A stretch of DNA of 64,000 nucleotides from an uncultured Saprospiraceae bacterium (GTDB taxonomy: Bacteria; Bacteroidota; Bacteroidia; Chitinophagales; Saprospiraceae), in the NCBI GenBank assembly GCA_937959115.1, contig CALGAW010000027.1:174821-238820 (forward strand), given 5' to 3'. Both the position numbers and the translations under genes were made by a program. The notes below the pieces were generated by a model. The model saw nothing but the letters and a program-made list of their open reading frames with translations. It made no database searches and was not told the DNA's origin. This document shows positions 34,917 through 43,275 of this stretch, piece by piece. Position 1 is the stretch's first letter. The number at the start of each line of letters is the position of its first letter.

Positions 34917-36518
34917 ATGAGCACACTGCAATCAAGCATCAACGTCAACAACAAACAGCACAAAGCCAACAGAACCGAGATGCTCAGCCTCCTCGAAGAA
35001 CTAAATAAAAACCTACAGCAAGCACAGTTCCAAGGCAAAGAGAAACACATTCAAAAAGCAAGATCCAGAAATAAGCTTCTAGCAAGAGAGCGCATCGAAC
35101 TCCTCCTTGATCGCGATAGCCCATTCCTAGAACTCCTGCCACTTGCAGGCCTTCAAGAAAAAGGCGGCTTCGGCCCAGGTGGAACCAGTGTGTCAGGCAT
35201 AGGACTCATAGCCAACAAGCTTTGTATCATCAACTCAAACGTTGGCACAAGGAAAGGTGGCTCCATTGACTACACCACCATGGCAAAAGCCCTCCGAGTC
35301 AATGAGATTGCACTCGAAAACAAATTACCCGTTATCAACCTTGTAGAAAGCGGAGGCGCAAATCTCCCAGAACAAGCAAAAATCTTCAATTATGGGGGCA
35401 AATCATTCAAAGACATCACCCAACGATCCAAGGAAGGATTGACGACCATCTCTATCGTTTTTGGAAATGCTACAGCAGGTGGAGCCTACATTCCAGGGAT
35501 GTCCGACTTCTCCATCTTTCAAAAGAAATCAGCAAAAGTCTTCCTAGCAGGTCCGCCTTTAGTCAAAATGGCCACGAATGAGATCGCTACCGACGAGGAA
35601 CTAGGCGGAGCCGAAATGCACAGTCAGACATCAGGTGTTAGTGATTACCTTGCAGAAGACGAATACGATGCTATCCGAATTGCAAGGGACATCATGCAAT
35701 TCGTGAAGGCGAGTAAACCACATTTAATTCCTTCAAACGATATCGAAAAACCACTATTTGATGAAGAAGAAATCCTATCAATTGTCCCTGCAAACATCAA
35801 AACACCCTTTGATATTCGAGAGCTCATCATGCGGATTACGGATGGCTCTAAGTTTTCAGAATTCAAGCCTGAATACGGCAATACACTGATCACTGGCTGG
35901 ACACACATTCATGGTTATCCTGTCGGCATTATTGGGAACAATGGGGTGATCTTCTCAGAATCTGCTAATAAAGGCGCTCAGTTCATTCAATTGTGCAATA
36001 AAAACGACATCCCAATCCTATTTATGCAAAACACAACTGGCTACATGGTTGGCAAAGCGTATGAGGAAGGCGGTATCATAAAAAATGGGGCAAAGCTAAT
36101 AAATGCCGTGTCAAACAGCACCGTCCCACACATCACATTGATGGTTGGAAACTCTTACGGAGCAGGAAATTACGGCATGAATGGTCGTTCTTACAATCCA
36201 AGATTTTTGTTCACCTATCCAAATGCTAAAATTGGTGTGATGGGGTCAGAACAACTCGCTGGTGTCATGGAAATCATTCAACGCGCCGCAGCAGCACGAG
36301 CGGGCACTGAATACGATGTAGAAAAAGGGGAAATGCTTAAGCAGATGCTCGTTTATGAAGCGGATTCTAAGTCAAACGCTTGGTTCTCAACTTCCAAAAT
36401 GTGGGATGATGGCGTTATCGATCCACGTGACACTCGAAACTACTTGGGGTTTGTCCTTACAGTAGTCTACAATCAACCAATCAAAGGAACAGAAGGCTAC
36501 GGTGTTTGGCGGCACTAA
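34917..36518 (+). CDS. acyl-CoA carboxylase, carboxyltransferase (beta) subunit
   Basis: 533 residues, biotin-dependent carboxyltransferase with two crotonase-like halves. LVESGGANLPEQAKIF, NATAGGAYIPGMSDF, VFLAGPPLVKMAT and the C-terminal LMVGNSYGAGNYGMNGR are the CoA- and biotin-binding loops of the methylcrotonyl-CoA carboxylase-like (MccB/LiuB/AtuC) branch. The usual KGGTYYPxTVKK loop reads KGGSIDYTTMAK here, a marked divergence that could reflect a different acyl-CoA. It is followed by the biotin carboxylase subunit gene and by genes of acyl-CoA oxidation, so it should carboxylate a branched enoyl-CoA at the gamma carbon. Propionyl- or geranyl-CoA carboxylase are alternatives. Confidence 0.88.
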   Translation: MSTLQSSINVNNKQHKANRTEMLSLLEELNKNLQQAQFQGKEKHIQKARSRNKLLARERIELLLDRDSPFLELLPLAGLQEKGGFGPGGTSVSGIGLIANKLCIINSNVGTRKGGSIDYTTMAKALRVNEIALENKLPVINLVESGGANLPEQAKIFNYGGKSFKDITQRSKEGLTTISIVFGNATAGGAYIPGMSDFSIFQKKSAKVFLAGPPLVKMATNEIATDEELGGAEMHSQTSGVSDYLAEDEYDAIRIARDIMQFVKASKPHLIPSNDIEKPLFDEEEILSIVPANIKTPFDIRELIMRITDGSKFSEFKPEYGNTLITGWTHIHGYPVGIIGNNGVIFSESANKGAQFIQLCNKNDIPILFMQNTTGYMVGKAYEEGGIIKNGAKLINAVSNSTVPHITLMVGNSYGAGNYGMNGRSYNPRFLFTYPNAKIGVMGSEQLAGVMEIIQRAAAARAGTEYDVEKGEMLKQMLVYEADSKSNAWFSTSKMWDDGVIDPRDTRNYLGFVLTVVYNQPIKGTEGYGVWRH

Positions 36519-36657
36519 TCATTAATTCAAACTTTTTAAAAAATAATTTCATGACCTTAAAATTGTAACCTAAAAACTATCTATGATTCAAGCCACACGT
36601 TGTACCCTAATCTATTATCAAAAAACTGACTGTTGTAACCCAATGATAAATAAACAA

Positions 36658-36675
36658 TTATCTAATTTTAGATAA
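36658..36675. promoter_or_regulatory. inverted repeat before the biotin carboxylase gene
   Basis: TTATCTAA (36658-36665), TT, TTAGATAA (36668-36675): a perfect 8-bp dyad ending 4 nt before ATG 36680. It could be an operator or a translational hairpin. The sequence differs from the dyad at 34856. Confidence 0.4.
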
Positions 36676-36679
36676 CAAA

Positions 36680-38674
36680 ATGAAAACAAGACCAATACAT
36701 ACAATACTAATTGCCAACCGCGGTGAAATTGCTTCTCGAATCATCCGAACGTGTCGGAAACTGGGAATCAAAAGTATATCGATATATTCCGAATCAGATA
36801 AAAACAGCCTTTTCGTAAAAGAAGCGGATAGCGCTGTATACTTAGGTAAAAGAACAACAACAAGCTCTTACCTGAATATGGAAAAAATCATTACAATTGC
36901 TCAACAACAACAAGCAGACGCAATTCACCCAGGCTACGGATTTTTATCAGAAAATGCTGGTTTTGCAACGCAATGTGCTGAAGCAGGACTGATATTTATC
37001 GGCCCTAACTCCAAAGCAATTGAAGCGATGGGGTCAAAGTCTAACGCCAAAGAAATTATGAAAGAAGGCGGTGTTCCTATCATTCCTGGTTATCAAGGCG
37101 ACGACCAGTCTACTGAGCGATTAATCAAGGAGGCAGCAATGATCGGTTTTCCACTATTACTAAAAGCGTCAGCGGGCGGTGGTGGAAAAGGAATGCGGAT
37201 TGTTCACCATCAAAAAAATCTTGCTACAAGCATTGAATCTGCCAAACGAGAAGCTCAATCTGCCTTTGGAAATGATGAGGTAATCATTGAAAAATACATC
37301 GAAAAAGGACGCCACATCGAATTCCAGATTTTTGGTGACCAACATGGCAATGCCATCCATTTATTAGAGCGTGAATGTACAATACAACGACGCTATCAAA
37401 AAGTGATGGAAGAAAGTCCATCTCCTGTGCTCAATGAAGCGATCCGCCTTCAGATGGGTGAAGCTGCAGTAAAAGCAGCCAAAGCGCTGAATTATGACAA
37501 TGCAGGAACGGTAGAGTTTATTTTTGATGATGAATCAAATACCTTCTATTTCCTAGAAGTCAATACCAGATTGCAAGTCGAACATCCAGTAACAGAAGAA
37601 ATCACAGGCCTTGACTTAGTTGAACTACAAATTGAAGTAGCAGAAGGCAACCCCTTGTCAATCAAACAGTCAGATGTAAAAAGAAATGGCTATGCCGTTG
37701 AAGCTCGACTTTATGCGGAAGATGCTAGCAATTCCTTCATGCCAGCCTCAGGAACCATCCACCATTGGAAAACTCCAACCGTCGATGGCTTGCGCGTCGA
37801 AACTTCTGTACAATCTGGCTCAGAGATTTCAATCTACTATGACCCAATGATTGCCAAACTAATCGTCTGGGGACGAAATAGAGCAACAGCACATCGCAAA
37901 ATGGCGTATGTCCTAAGACAGTTGAAGTGCCAAGGCCTTACAACGAATCAGGATTTTCTCTTGCATTTATTTGGGCAAGAAGCCATCTTGCAAGGCAACT
38001 ATGACACTCAATACGTTGAGAACCACCTTGATTTAAAAACATTAAGAGTAAAAACACCCAAGCAAAAAGCCTTGGTACTTATCGCGAGCATGTTAGAAGG
38101 TTGGAATCAACGCTCAAACCAACGAACGGCCTTACGTTCTATTCCTTCTGGCTGGCGAAACAACCCGTATGTTCCGCAACAAATTAGCTATTTGTGGCAT
38201 TCGAAGGCGAATGATAAGGTCGATGTATTTTATACTGTTTCTGCAAAGTCATCCTTCAATATTACAATCAGCGAAACCACTTATCAGGTAAACCTAGTCT
38301 CAATAGACACACCAAACATAGTTTTCACGGTTGATGGGGCTCAATACAAAGCAACAGTTGTAAAACAAGGCAAGCAACACTTCATCCATCTACCCGAAAC
38401 AGGAAATTGTTCAATCATTGAATGTGAACGATTCCCAAGCAAAATAAAAGAAAAAACAGAAGGCGGTTATCAAGCACCCATGCCTTCTCAAATTGTAAAA
38501 ATACTAGTAAAAACAGGGCAAGATGTCAAAGCAGAAGACCCACTGATCGTGATTTCTTCAATGAAAATGGAAAATACAATCGTCGCAGAAAAAGACGGAA
38601 AAATCAAGGAGATTTACGCAGCTGAAGGACAAAACGTAAAAGCCGGTTTTATTTTACTAGAAATGAATAAATAA
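36680..38674 (+). CDS. biotin carboxylase/biotin carrier (alpha) subunit of acyl-CoA carboxylase
   Basis: A 664-residue protein. Biotin carboxylase domain (1-450): NRGEIASRIIRTCRKLG, the ATP glycine loop KASAGGGGKGMRIV, EKYIEKGRHIEFQIFGD and FLEVNTRLQVEHPVTE. A middle region (about 455-590) corresponds to the BT domain that ties alpha to beta subunits in MCC/PCC. The C-terminal biotinyl domain (about 590-664) has the biotinylated Lys629 in SSMKMENT. It carboxylates biotin with bicarbonate and ATP for the beta subunit encoded upstream (gap 161 nt). The architecture equals MccA/LiuD/AtuF, and the substrate is set by the beta subunit. Confidence 0.92.
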   Translation: MKTRPIHTILIANRGEIASRIIRTCRKLGIKSISIYSESDKNSLFVKEADSAVYLGKRTTTSSYLNMEKIITIAQQQQADAIHPGYGFLSENAGFATQCAEAGLIFIGPNSKAIEAMGSKSNAKEIMKEGGVPIIPGYQGDDQSTERLIKEAAMIGFPLLLKASAGGGGKGMRIVHHQKNLATSIESAKREAQSAFGNDEVIIEKYIEKGRHIEFQIFGDQHGNAIHLLERECTIQRRYQKVMEESPSPVLNEAIRLQMGEAAVKAAKALNYDNAGTVEFIFDDESNTFYFLEVNTRLQVEHPVTEEITGLDLVELQIEVAEGNPLSIKQSDVKRNGYAVEARLYAEDASNSFMPASGTIHHWKTPTVDGLRVETSVQSGSEISIYYDPMIAKLIVWGRNRATAHRKMAYVLRQLKCQGLTTNQDFLLHLFGQEAILQGNYDTQYVENHLDLKTLRVKTPKQKALVLIASMLEGWNQRSNQRTALRSIPSGWRNNPYVPQQISYLWHSKANDKVDVFYTVSAKSSFNITISETTYQVNLVSIDTPNIVFTVDGAQYKATVVKQGKQHFIHLPETGNCSIIECERFPSKIKEKTEGGYQAPMPSQIVKILVKTGQDVKAEDPLIVISSMKMENTIVAEKDGKIKEIYAAEGQNVKAGFILLEMNK

Positions 38675-38694
38675 TGGTTAATAATCACAAAACC

Positions 38695-38980
38695 GACCTG
38701 TTACTTCTTAAAGAAGTGATAGGTCTTCAGCAAACAAAAAAAAGCACAAAATCGACCTGTTACTTCTTCAAGAAGTGATAGGTCTTCAGCAAAAAAATAA
38801 AACATTAATCCTGAAAGGATTGTAGTAAGTTAGCTCAAGTAATCATTGAATGTAAATAAATAATGCAACATGCACAAAACCGACCTGTTACTTCTTAAAG
38901 AAGTGATAGGTCTTCAGCAAACAAAAAATAAAACCTTGATCCTAAAACGATTGCAGCAGGTTAGCTCAAGTAATAATTGA
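38695..38980 (+). repeat. tandem hairpin repeats downstream of the biotin carboxylase gene
   Basis: Three 31-nt copies, each GACCTGTTACTTCTT paired with AAGAAGTGATAGGTC, at 38695-38725, 38754-38784 and 38882-38912. The second and third copies sit in duplicated units of about 105 nt (about 38747-38850 and 38873-38980) that also share TTAGCTCAAGTAA. The two arm differences are G-U pairs in the sense RNA but A-C mismatches in the antisense RNA. These fill most of the 339-nt gap before the TetR gene. Confidence 0.8.
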
Positions 38981-39025
38981 AAAAACCGACTCCTTCCGAT
39001 GTCGCATTAGAAATTGGTAAACAAC

Positions 39026-39688
39026 ATGAAAATTTCAACAAAACAACGAATAATAAACACCGCCATCCAACTCTTTAACAACAAGGGATATGCTGTCGTC
39101 AGCCTATTTGAGATTGCAAGCGAACTCGAAATGACAAGGGGGAATCTGACTTACCATTTCAAAGAAAAAGACGACCTGCTAAAAGCAATAGCAGATGAAA
39201 TGTGGAACAAAATTGTAGTAGAACGAAACAAGTCAAGGCAACTGCCCTCTTTTGAAAATTTACACAACGAAGTACAACTCTACTACCGTTTTCAGAAACA
39301 ATATGCATTTATTTTCTTAGATTCCCATGTGCTAAATCACCCATTGATCAAGGAGAAATTCAGACAAATGACTGAGCAAACGATCCGAGACAATGAGGCG
39401 GCCATCGCATTTTCTATTACCAGCGGCAACTTAAAACCAGAACCGTTTAAAGGCATTTATAAAAATATTGCGTTGAACACTTGGATTCTTGCGTTCTTTT
39501 GGTTGGCACAGCAAATAATCCGTGGAGAAAAAGCGGAGAAAGATGGCGAAAGAGTCGTGTGGAGTCTGCTCCTCCCACATTTTACTGAAAAAGGATTAAC
39601 TGCGTTTAAAGCCTTTTTTGGTGAAGACTACTTAGATCAACTAGGCGACCCATTTGACACTAAAATTGATAACTATATCTCATTCTAA
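39026..39688 (+). CDS. TetR-family transcriptional regulator
   Basis: About 220 residues from ATG 39026 (a TTG 12 nt upstream is a weaker start). The N-terminal HTH reads TKQRIINTAIQLFNNKGYAV, VVSLFEIASELEMTRGNLTY, then HFKEKDDLL, a classical TetR_N. The C-terminal ligand/dimer region (about 70-220) resembles Bacteroidota TetR proteins with the LNTWILAFFWLAQQ segment. It lies inside the acyl-CoA gene cluster, and its stop overlaps the hydratase start by 1 nt, so it probably senses an acyl-CoA or its pathway product and represses the locus, perhaps via the dyad at 34856. Confidence 0.88.
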   Translation: MKISTKQRIINTAIQLFNNKGYAVVSLFEIASELEMTRGNLTYHFKEKDDLLKAIADEMWNKIVVERNKSRQLPSFENLHNEVQLYYRFQKQYAFIFLDSHVLNHPLIKEKFRQMTEQTIRDNEAAIAFSITSGNLKPEPFKGIYKNIALNTWILAFFWLAQQIIRGEKAEKDGERVVWSLLLPHFTEKGLTAFKAFFGEDYLDQLGDPFDTKIDNYISF

Positions 39689-40500
39689 TGAATTTATTCG
39701 AACCAATAGACGCCACCACCTTCCAAAAACAGCAATTCCACTTTTTGCTAATCGAGGAACAAGACCATGTGCTAACAGTCACCCTGAACCGCCCAAACAA
39801 GAAAAATGCGCTACACCCTCAAATGGTAAATGAGATTGCCTACGCCTTTCAGTATGCCCACAGCAACTCCGACATCTGGATGCTTGTAATCGGCGCAATT
39901 GGCAATGTATTTTGCGCAGGGGCAGACCTAAAAGCGATGGCCGGAATGATAGAGGCACACGAATCCAGTATTCCAACCCCAATAGATGTTATTTTGATCG
40001 GTGAAGTCTTCCGAAAGGTAAATAAACCAGTCATTGCAAGAGTCACTGGAGATGTGTATGCTGGAGGTTTCTTTTTCCTAGCAGGAAGTCATATTGTTGT
40101 AGCACAAGACAACATCAAATTGGGATTGCCAGAAGTGAAACGAGGGCTGTACCCGTTCCAAATCATGTCAAGCCTTATGCAAGTGATGCCAAGCCGTAAA
40201 GTGATCGACTGGTGCATTCGTGGTTACAACTTACCCGTATTAGAAGCAGAGCGTTTTGGACTTGTCACCCAAGTCGTTAACGCTGAAGAAATGGAACCTG
40301 CCATTCAAAACATTGTAAACGAAATAAAACAAAACAGTCCAACAGCCATCAGCAATGGTTTAAAGGCATTTGACCATATTCGTCCACTAGAAGCAGAATA
40401 TGAATACCTACTAGAAATGCTTATGCACACCATCAGTAGCAAAAATGGACAAGAAGGGTTAAAAGCATTCAAAGAAAAGCGAAAACCAACGTGGTCGTAG
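39688..40500 (+). CDS. enoyl-CoA hydratase/isomerase (crotonase) family protein
   Basis: A 270-residue crotonase. The oxyanion-hole segment is NVFCAGADLKAM (about 73-84). At the position of the first catalytic Glu (GGCEL in ordinary hydratases) this protein has GGFFFLAG (126-133). The second catalytic Glu is kept as Glu149 in LGLPEVKRGL. Loss of the first Glu with retention of the second is also seen in LiuC/AtuE-type methylglutaconyl-CoA hydratases, which fits hydration of the carboxylase product. The gene overlaps the TetR stop (TAATG). Other crotonase activities (isomerase, lyase) are possible. Confidence 0.85.
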   Translation: MNLFEPIDATTFQKQQFHFLLIEEQDHVLTVTLNRPNKKNALHPQMVNEIAYAFQYAHSNSDIWMLVIGAIGNVFCAGADLKAMAGMIEAHESSIPTPIDVILIGEVFRKVNKPVIARVTGDVYAGGFFFLAGSHIVVAQDNIKLGLPEVKRGLYPFQIMSSLMQVMPSRKVIDWCIRGYNLPVLEAERFGLVTQVVNAEEMEPAIQNIVNEIKQNSPTAISNGLKAFDHIRPLEAEYEYLLEMLMHTISSKNGQEGLKAFKEKRKPTWS

Positions 40501-40554
40501 AAAAATTAACGAACCCACCTGTCCAATAAACACCTACAGTTTAACAATTAAACC

Positions 40555-41418
40555 ATGAGTAAAGACAAAATAATCATTTCCGCAGCATTAACAGGAGCCG
40601 CTACCAATCGGTCCCACTGCAAATACATCCCGTACACCCCTGAAGAAATTGGAGAAGAAGCCTTGAGAGCAGTGAATGCAGGCGCTTCAATTGTACACAT
40701 CCACGCAAGAGAAGACGACGGGACACCGAGCTGGCGAACCGAAGTATTTGAAGACATACAGAAGGAAGTGCGCCAACGCTGCCCCAATGTGGTCATCAAT
40801 TATTCAACAGGTGCAATTGGTTTGTCAGTAGAAGACCGAATCAAACACCTGCCCGCTACAAAACCGGAAATGGCAGCCTTCAACATGGGAAGTATGAACT
40901 ACGCAATTTTCTCAAAGAAACACAAGCAGTTTTTCTGGAATGGCGTATTCGAAAACTCCTTCGACACGATGATGACTGTTGTGAAAAACATGAATGAAAA
41001 CGGAATCTGCCCAGAAATGGAATGCTTCGACACTAGCCATGTTAGAAATGCAGAACCGTTACGCGATATGGGGCTTATACCACAAAATGCTTGCTACAGC
41101 TTAGTGATGGGTGTCCTCGGCGGTATTCCCGCAACACCAGAAAATTTGATACATCAGATCAAGCAAGTTCCAGAAGGCGCCTTCTGGCAATCCATTGTGA
41201 TTAGCAGAAAACAGTGGCGACTGAATGCCCTTGCAGCAATGATGGGCGGCAACATTAGAGTCGGACTAGAAGACAATTTCTACTTACCCAATAACGAAAT
41301 GGCCACCTCAAACGGTGCATTAGTAGAAAAAGCCGTCGAATTAGCAGAAATGATGGGCCGACAAGTCTCCACCATCGATGAAACAAGAGCACTTTTAAAG
41401 ATAAATCGTATCAGTTAA
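40555..41418 (+). CDS. BKACE family (DUF849) beta-keto acid cleavage enzyme
   Basis: A 287-residue TIM-barrel metalloenzyme. Zn ligands are visible as His48 and His50 (VHIHARE) and Glu239 (VGLEDN). NYSTGAIG and the phosphate-loop-like MGVLGGIPATP bind CoA and substrate. BKACE enzymes such as 3-keto-5-aminohexanoate cleavage enzyme convert a beta-keto acid plus acetyl-CoA to acetoacetate plus a new acyl-CoA. In a carboxylase/hydratase/dehydrogenase cluster one expects HMG-CoA-lyase-like chemistry at this step; a BKACE instead implies a different carbon-chain cleavage. The gap to the preceding hydratase gene is 54 nt. Substrate specificity is not predictable. Confidence 0.9.
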   Translation: MSKDKIIISAALTGAATNRSHCKYIPYTPEEIGEEALRAVNAGASIVHIHAREDDGTPSWRTEVFEDIQKEVRQRCPNVVINYSTGAIGLSVEDRIKHLPATKPEMAAFNMGSMNYAIFSKKHKQFFWNGVFENSFDTMMTVVKNMNENGICPEMECFDTSHVRNAEPLRDMGLIPQNACYSLVMGVLGGIPATPENLIHQIKQVPEGAFWQSIVISRKQWRLNALAAMMGGNIRVGLEDNFYLPNNEMATSNGALVEKAVELAEMMGRQVSTIDETRALLKINRIS

Positions 41419-41433
41419 CAACAAATAGAAGCG

Positions 41434-41464
41434 GACTTGTTACTTTTTCAAAAAGTGAGCGGTC
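41434..41464 (+). repeat. diverged copy of the hairpin repeat
   Basis: GACTTGTTACTTTTT and AAAAAGTGAGCGGTC pair imperfectly (two G-U pairs, two mismatches in the stem) around one base, in the 81-nt gap between the BKACE and acyl-CoA dehydrogenase genes. Same family as 38695-38912. Confidence 0.6.
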
Positions 41465-41499
41465 TTTAATCAATATTTTACCTCTATAAAAATACACCA

Positions 41500-42996
41500 A
41501 TGCCGAACTACTATTTTACTGAAGAACATGATCTTTTTCGAGAAAGCCTTAAAGCATTCCTAGCAAAGGAAGTTACCCCTAATATCGATCAATGGGAAGA
41601 AGATCGACGCATTCCACGTTCCATTTGGAAAAAAATGGGCGATCAGGGTTTTCTAGGACTTGGCTATCCTAAGGAATATGGTGGCCTAGAGCTAGACTTC
41701 TTCTTCGATGTCATTTTTTGTGAAGAAACATCGAAAGTGTTTTCTGGAGGATTTTCAGTAACACAGTCTGTTGTTCAGTACATGTCTTCGAGCTATATAT
41801 TGAAGTATGGCTCGGAACGACTCAAGCAAAAATACCTGCCTGGCATCATTTCAGGCGATTTGATAAGCTGTATTGGCATCACAGAACCTTCTGCGGGTTC
41901 TGATGTCCAGAACATCAAGACAACAGCTATACGGAAAGGAGATCATTATCTAGTAAATGGCTCAAAAACGTTTATCACCAATGCCGTATATGGCGATTTT
42001 ATTGTGGCAGTGGTAAAGACAGATCCGAAAGCAGGCCCAGCTGGCGTCAGTCTACTAGTGATTGACCGCAATGCGGAAGGGGTAACGGCTACAAAACTCA
42101 AGAAACTTGGATGGCATGCGTCAGACACTGCTGAGCTAGCGTTCGATAATGTAAAAGTGCCTACAGAAAACCTAGTTGGTGTCGAGGGACAAGGCTTTTA
42201 TTACTTAATGGGCGGTTTACAGCAAGAACGGCTCGTTGGTGGTGTAATGGGATATGCGGCTTGTGAAGCGGCTATGGAGTACACCCTAAAATACATGTCA
42301 GAGCGCCACGCTTTCGGACGTCCAATCAACAAATTTCAAGTGTTGAGGCACCGGATGGCGCAGTTGGCCGCTGAGACAGAATCGTGCAAGCAGTTTGTGT
42401 TGTATTGCAGCCGTCTACATAATGATGGCAAGTACGCCGTAAAGGAATGCTCCATGGCAAAACTATTGGCTTCTGAGTTATCAGACAAGCTAATGTACCA
42501 GTGTTTGCAATCGTTTGGCGGCTATGGCTATATGGAAGAGTTTAAGATTGCTCGGATGTGGCGAGACAGTCGTATTGGAACGATTGGTGGCGGTTCGTCT
42601 GAGATCATGCGAGAGATTATTTCTAAAATGGTGATTGACGATGTCTCGTATAAAGCAGCTGAAACCAAGGAAACTACTGGAAACGGTAAAACAGAAAGCA
42701 GTGGACTCTCAAGTATTTTTGAAGGGATCAAGCGGACGGCCGAAAAAGCAGATGCTCTTGGTAAAACCTTAAAATTCGACTTCGGTGCGGAACAACTCTA
42801 TATCGACGGAACTGGAGAAAGGAATCGGGTAACGACTGAAGACAAAGATGCTGATTGCTTGATTGAAGCTAGTTTTGCAGATTTCTTGGCACTGACAAAG
42901 GGTGAGCTCAATCCAATGAAAGCGGTGATGAGCGGTAAGGTGAAAATCAAAGGCGATATGTCAGTAGCGATGAAGTTGCAATCGTTGTTTGGGTAA
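41500..42996 (+). CDS. acyl-CoA dehydrogenase fused to a C-terminal SCP2 sterol-carrier domain
   Basis: A 498-residue fusion. Residues 1-385 are a complete acyl-CoA dehydrogenase: CIGITEPSAGSD (125-135), the FAD contact VNGSKTFITNA and the C-terminal RDSRIGTIGGGSSEIMR (356-371). At the usual catalytic-Glu position of short/medium-chain enzymes it has Gly (TIGGGSSE), but Glu243 in LQQERLVGG corresponds to the alternative base of isovaleryl- and long-chain-type enzymes. After a linker, residues about 405-498 form an SCP2 domain (DCLIEASFADFLALTKGELN, MSGKVKIKGDMSVAMKLQ). SCP2 domains bind lipids and fatty acyl-CoA, so the substrate is probably a hydrophobic branched acyl-CoA. It is the last acyl-CoA gene before acs. 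Confidence 0.9.
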   Translation: MPNYYFTEEHDLFRESLKAFLAKEVTPNIDQWEEDRRIPRSIWKKMGDQGFLGLGYPKEYGGLELDFFFDVIFCEETSKVFSGGFSVTQSVVQYMSSSYILKYGSERLKQKYLPGIISGDLISCIGITEPSAGSDVQNIKTTAIRKGDHYLVNGSKTFITNAVYGDFIVAVVKTDPKAGPAGVSLLVIDRNAEGVTATKLKKLGWHASDTAELAFDNVKVPTENLVGVEGQGFYYLMGGLQQERLVGGVMGYAACEAAMEYTLKYMSERHAFGRPINKFQVLRHRMAQLAAETESCKQFVLYCSRLHNDGKYAVKECSMAKLLASELSDKLMYQCLQSFGGYGYMEEFKIARMWRDSRIGTIGGGSSEIMREIISKMVIDDVSYKAAETKETTGNGKTESSGLSSIFEGIKRTAEKADALGKTLKFDFGAEQLYIDGTGERNRVTTEDKDADCLIEASFADFLALTKGELNPMKAVMSGKVKIKGDMSVAMKLQSLFG

Positions 42997-43046
42997 GTGG
43001 TTCTAATATTACATGTAATTAAAACACAACACACTGATATACTTTT

Positions 43047-43182
43047 AATTAAGTGTATTTACTTAAAGTATTATTGTAACAATTTTTATTTACCTCCTTT
43101 CAAACTGCCAAATTAACCATAATTGTTTAATAGACAATCAATTAAGCCTATTTAGTTAAAGCATTATTGCAACAATATTTTT
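43047..43182 (+). repeat. direct repeats in the acs upstream region
   Basis: A 37-nt segment at 43047-43083 (starting AATTAAG, then TATTTA, TTAAAG, ATTATTG, ending AACAAT) recurs at 43140-43176 with 5 differences. Both lie in the 279-nt gap before acs, spaced 93 nt. Candidate regulator binding sites. Confidence 0.6.
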
Positions 43183-43275
43183 TAGGTATGCGAAGAAAAA
43201 AGAGTTTGAAAGAATAAGTATCTTTCAAATAATTATTATTCAATATATTTATATTGTGGAAAAGACCAAATCGAT

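Noticed and set aside
38695..38912. Three regularly shaped repeats that might suggest a CRISPR array
   Set aside because: Spacing is uneven (28 and 97 nt), repeats are hairpins with flanks that are also duplicated, and no cas genes are present.
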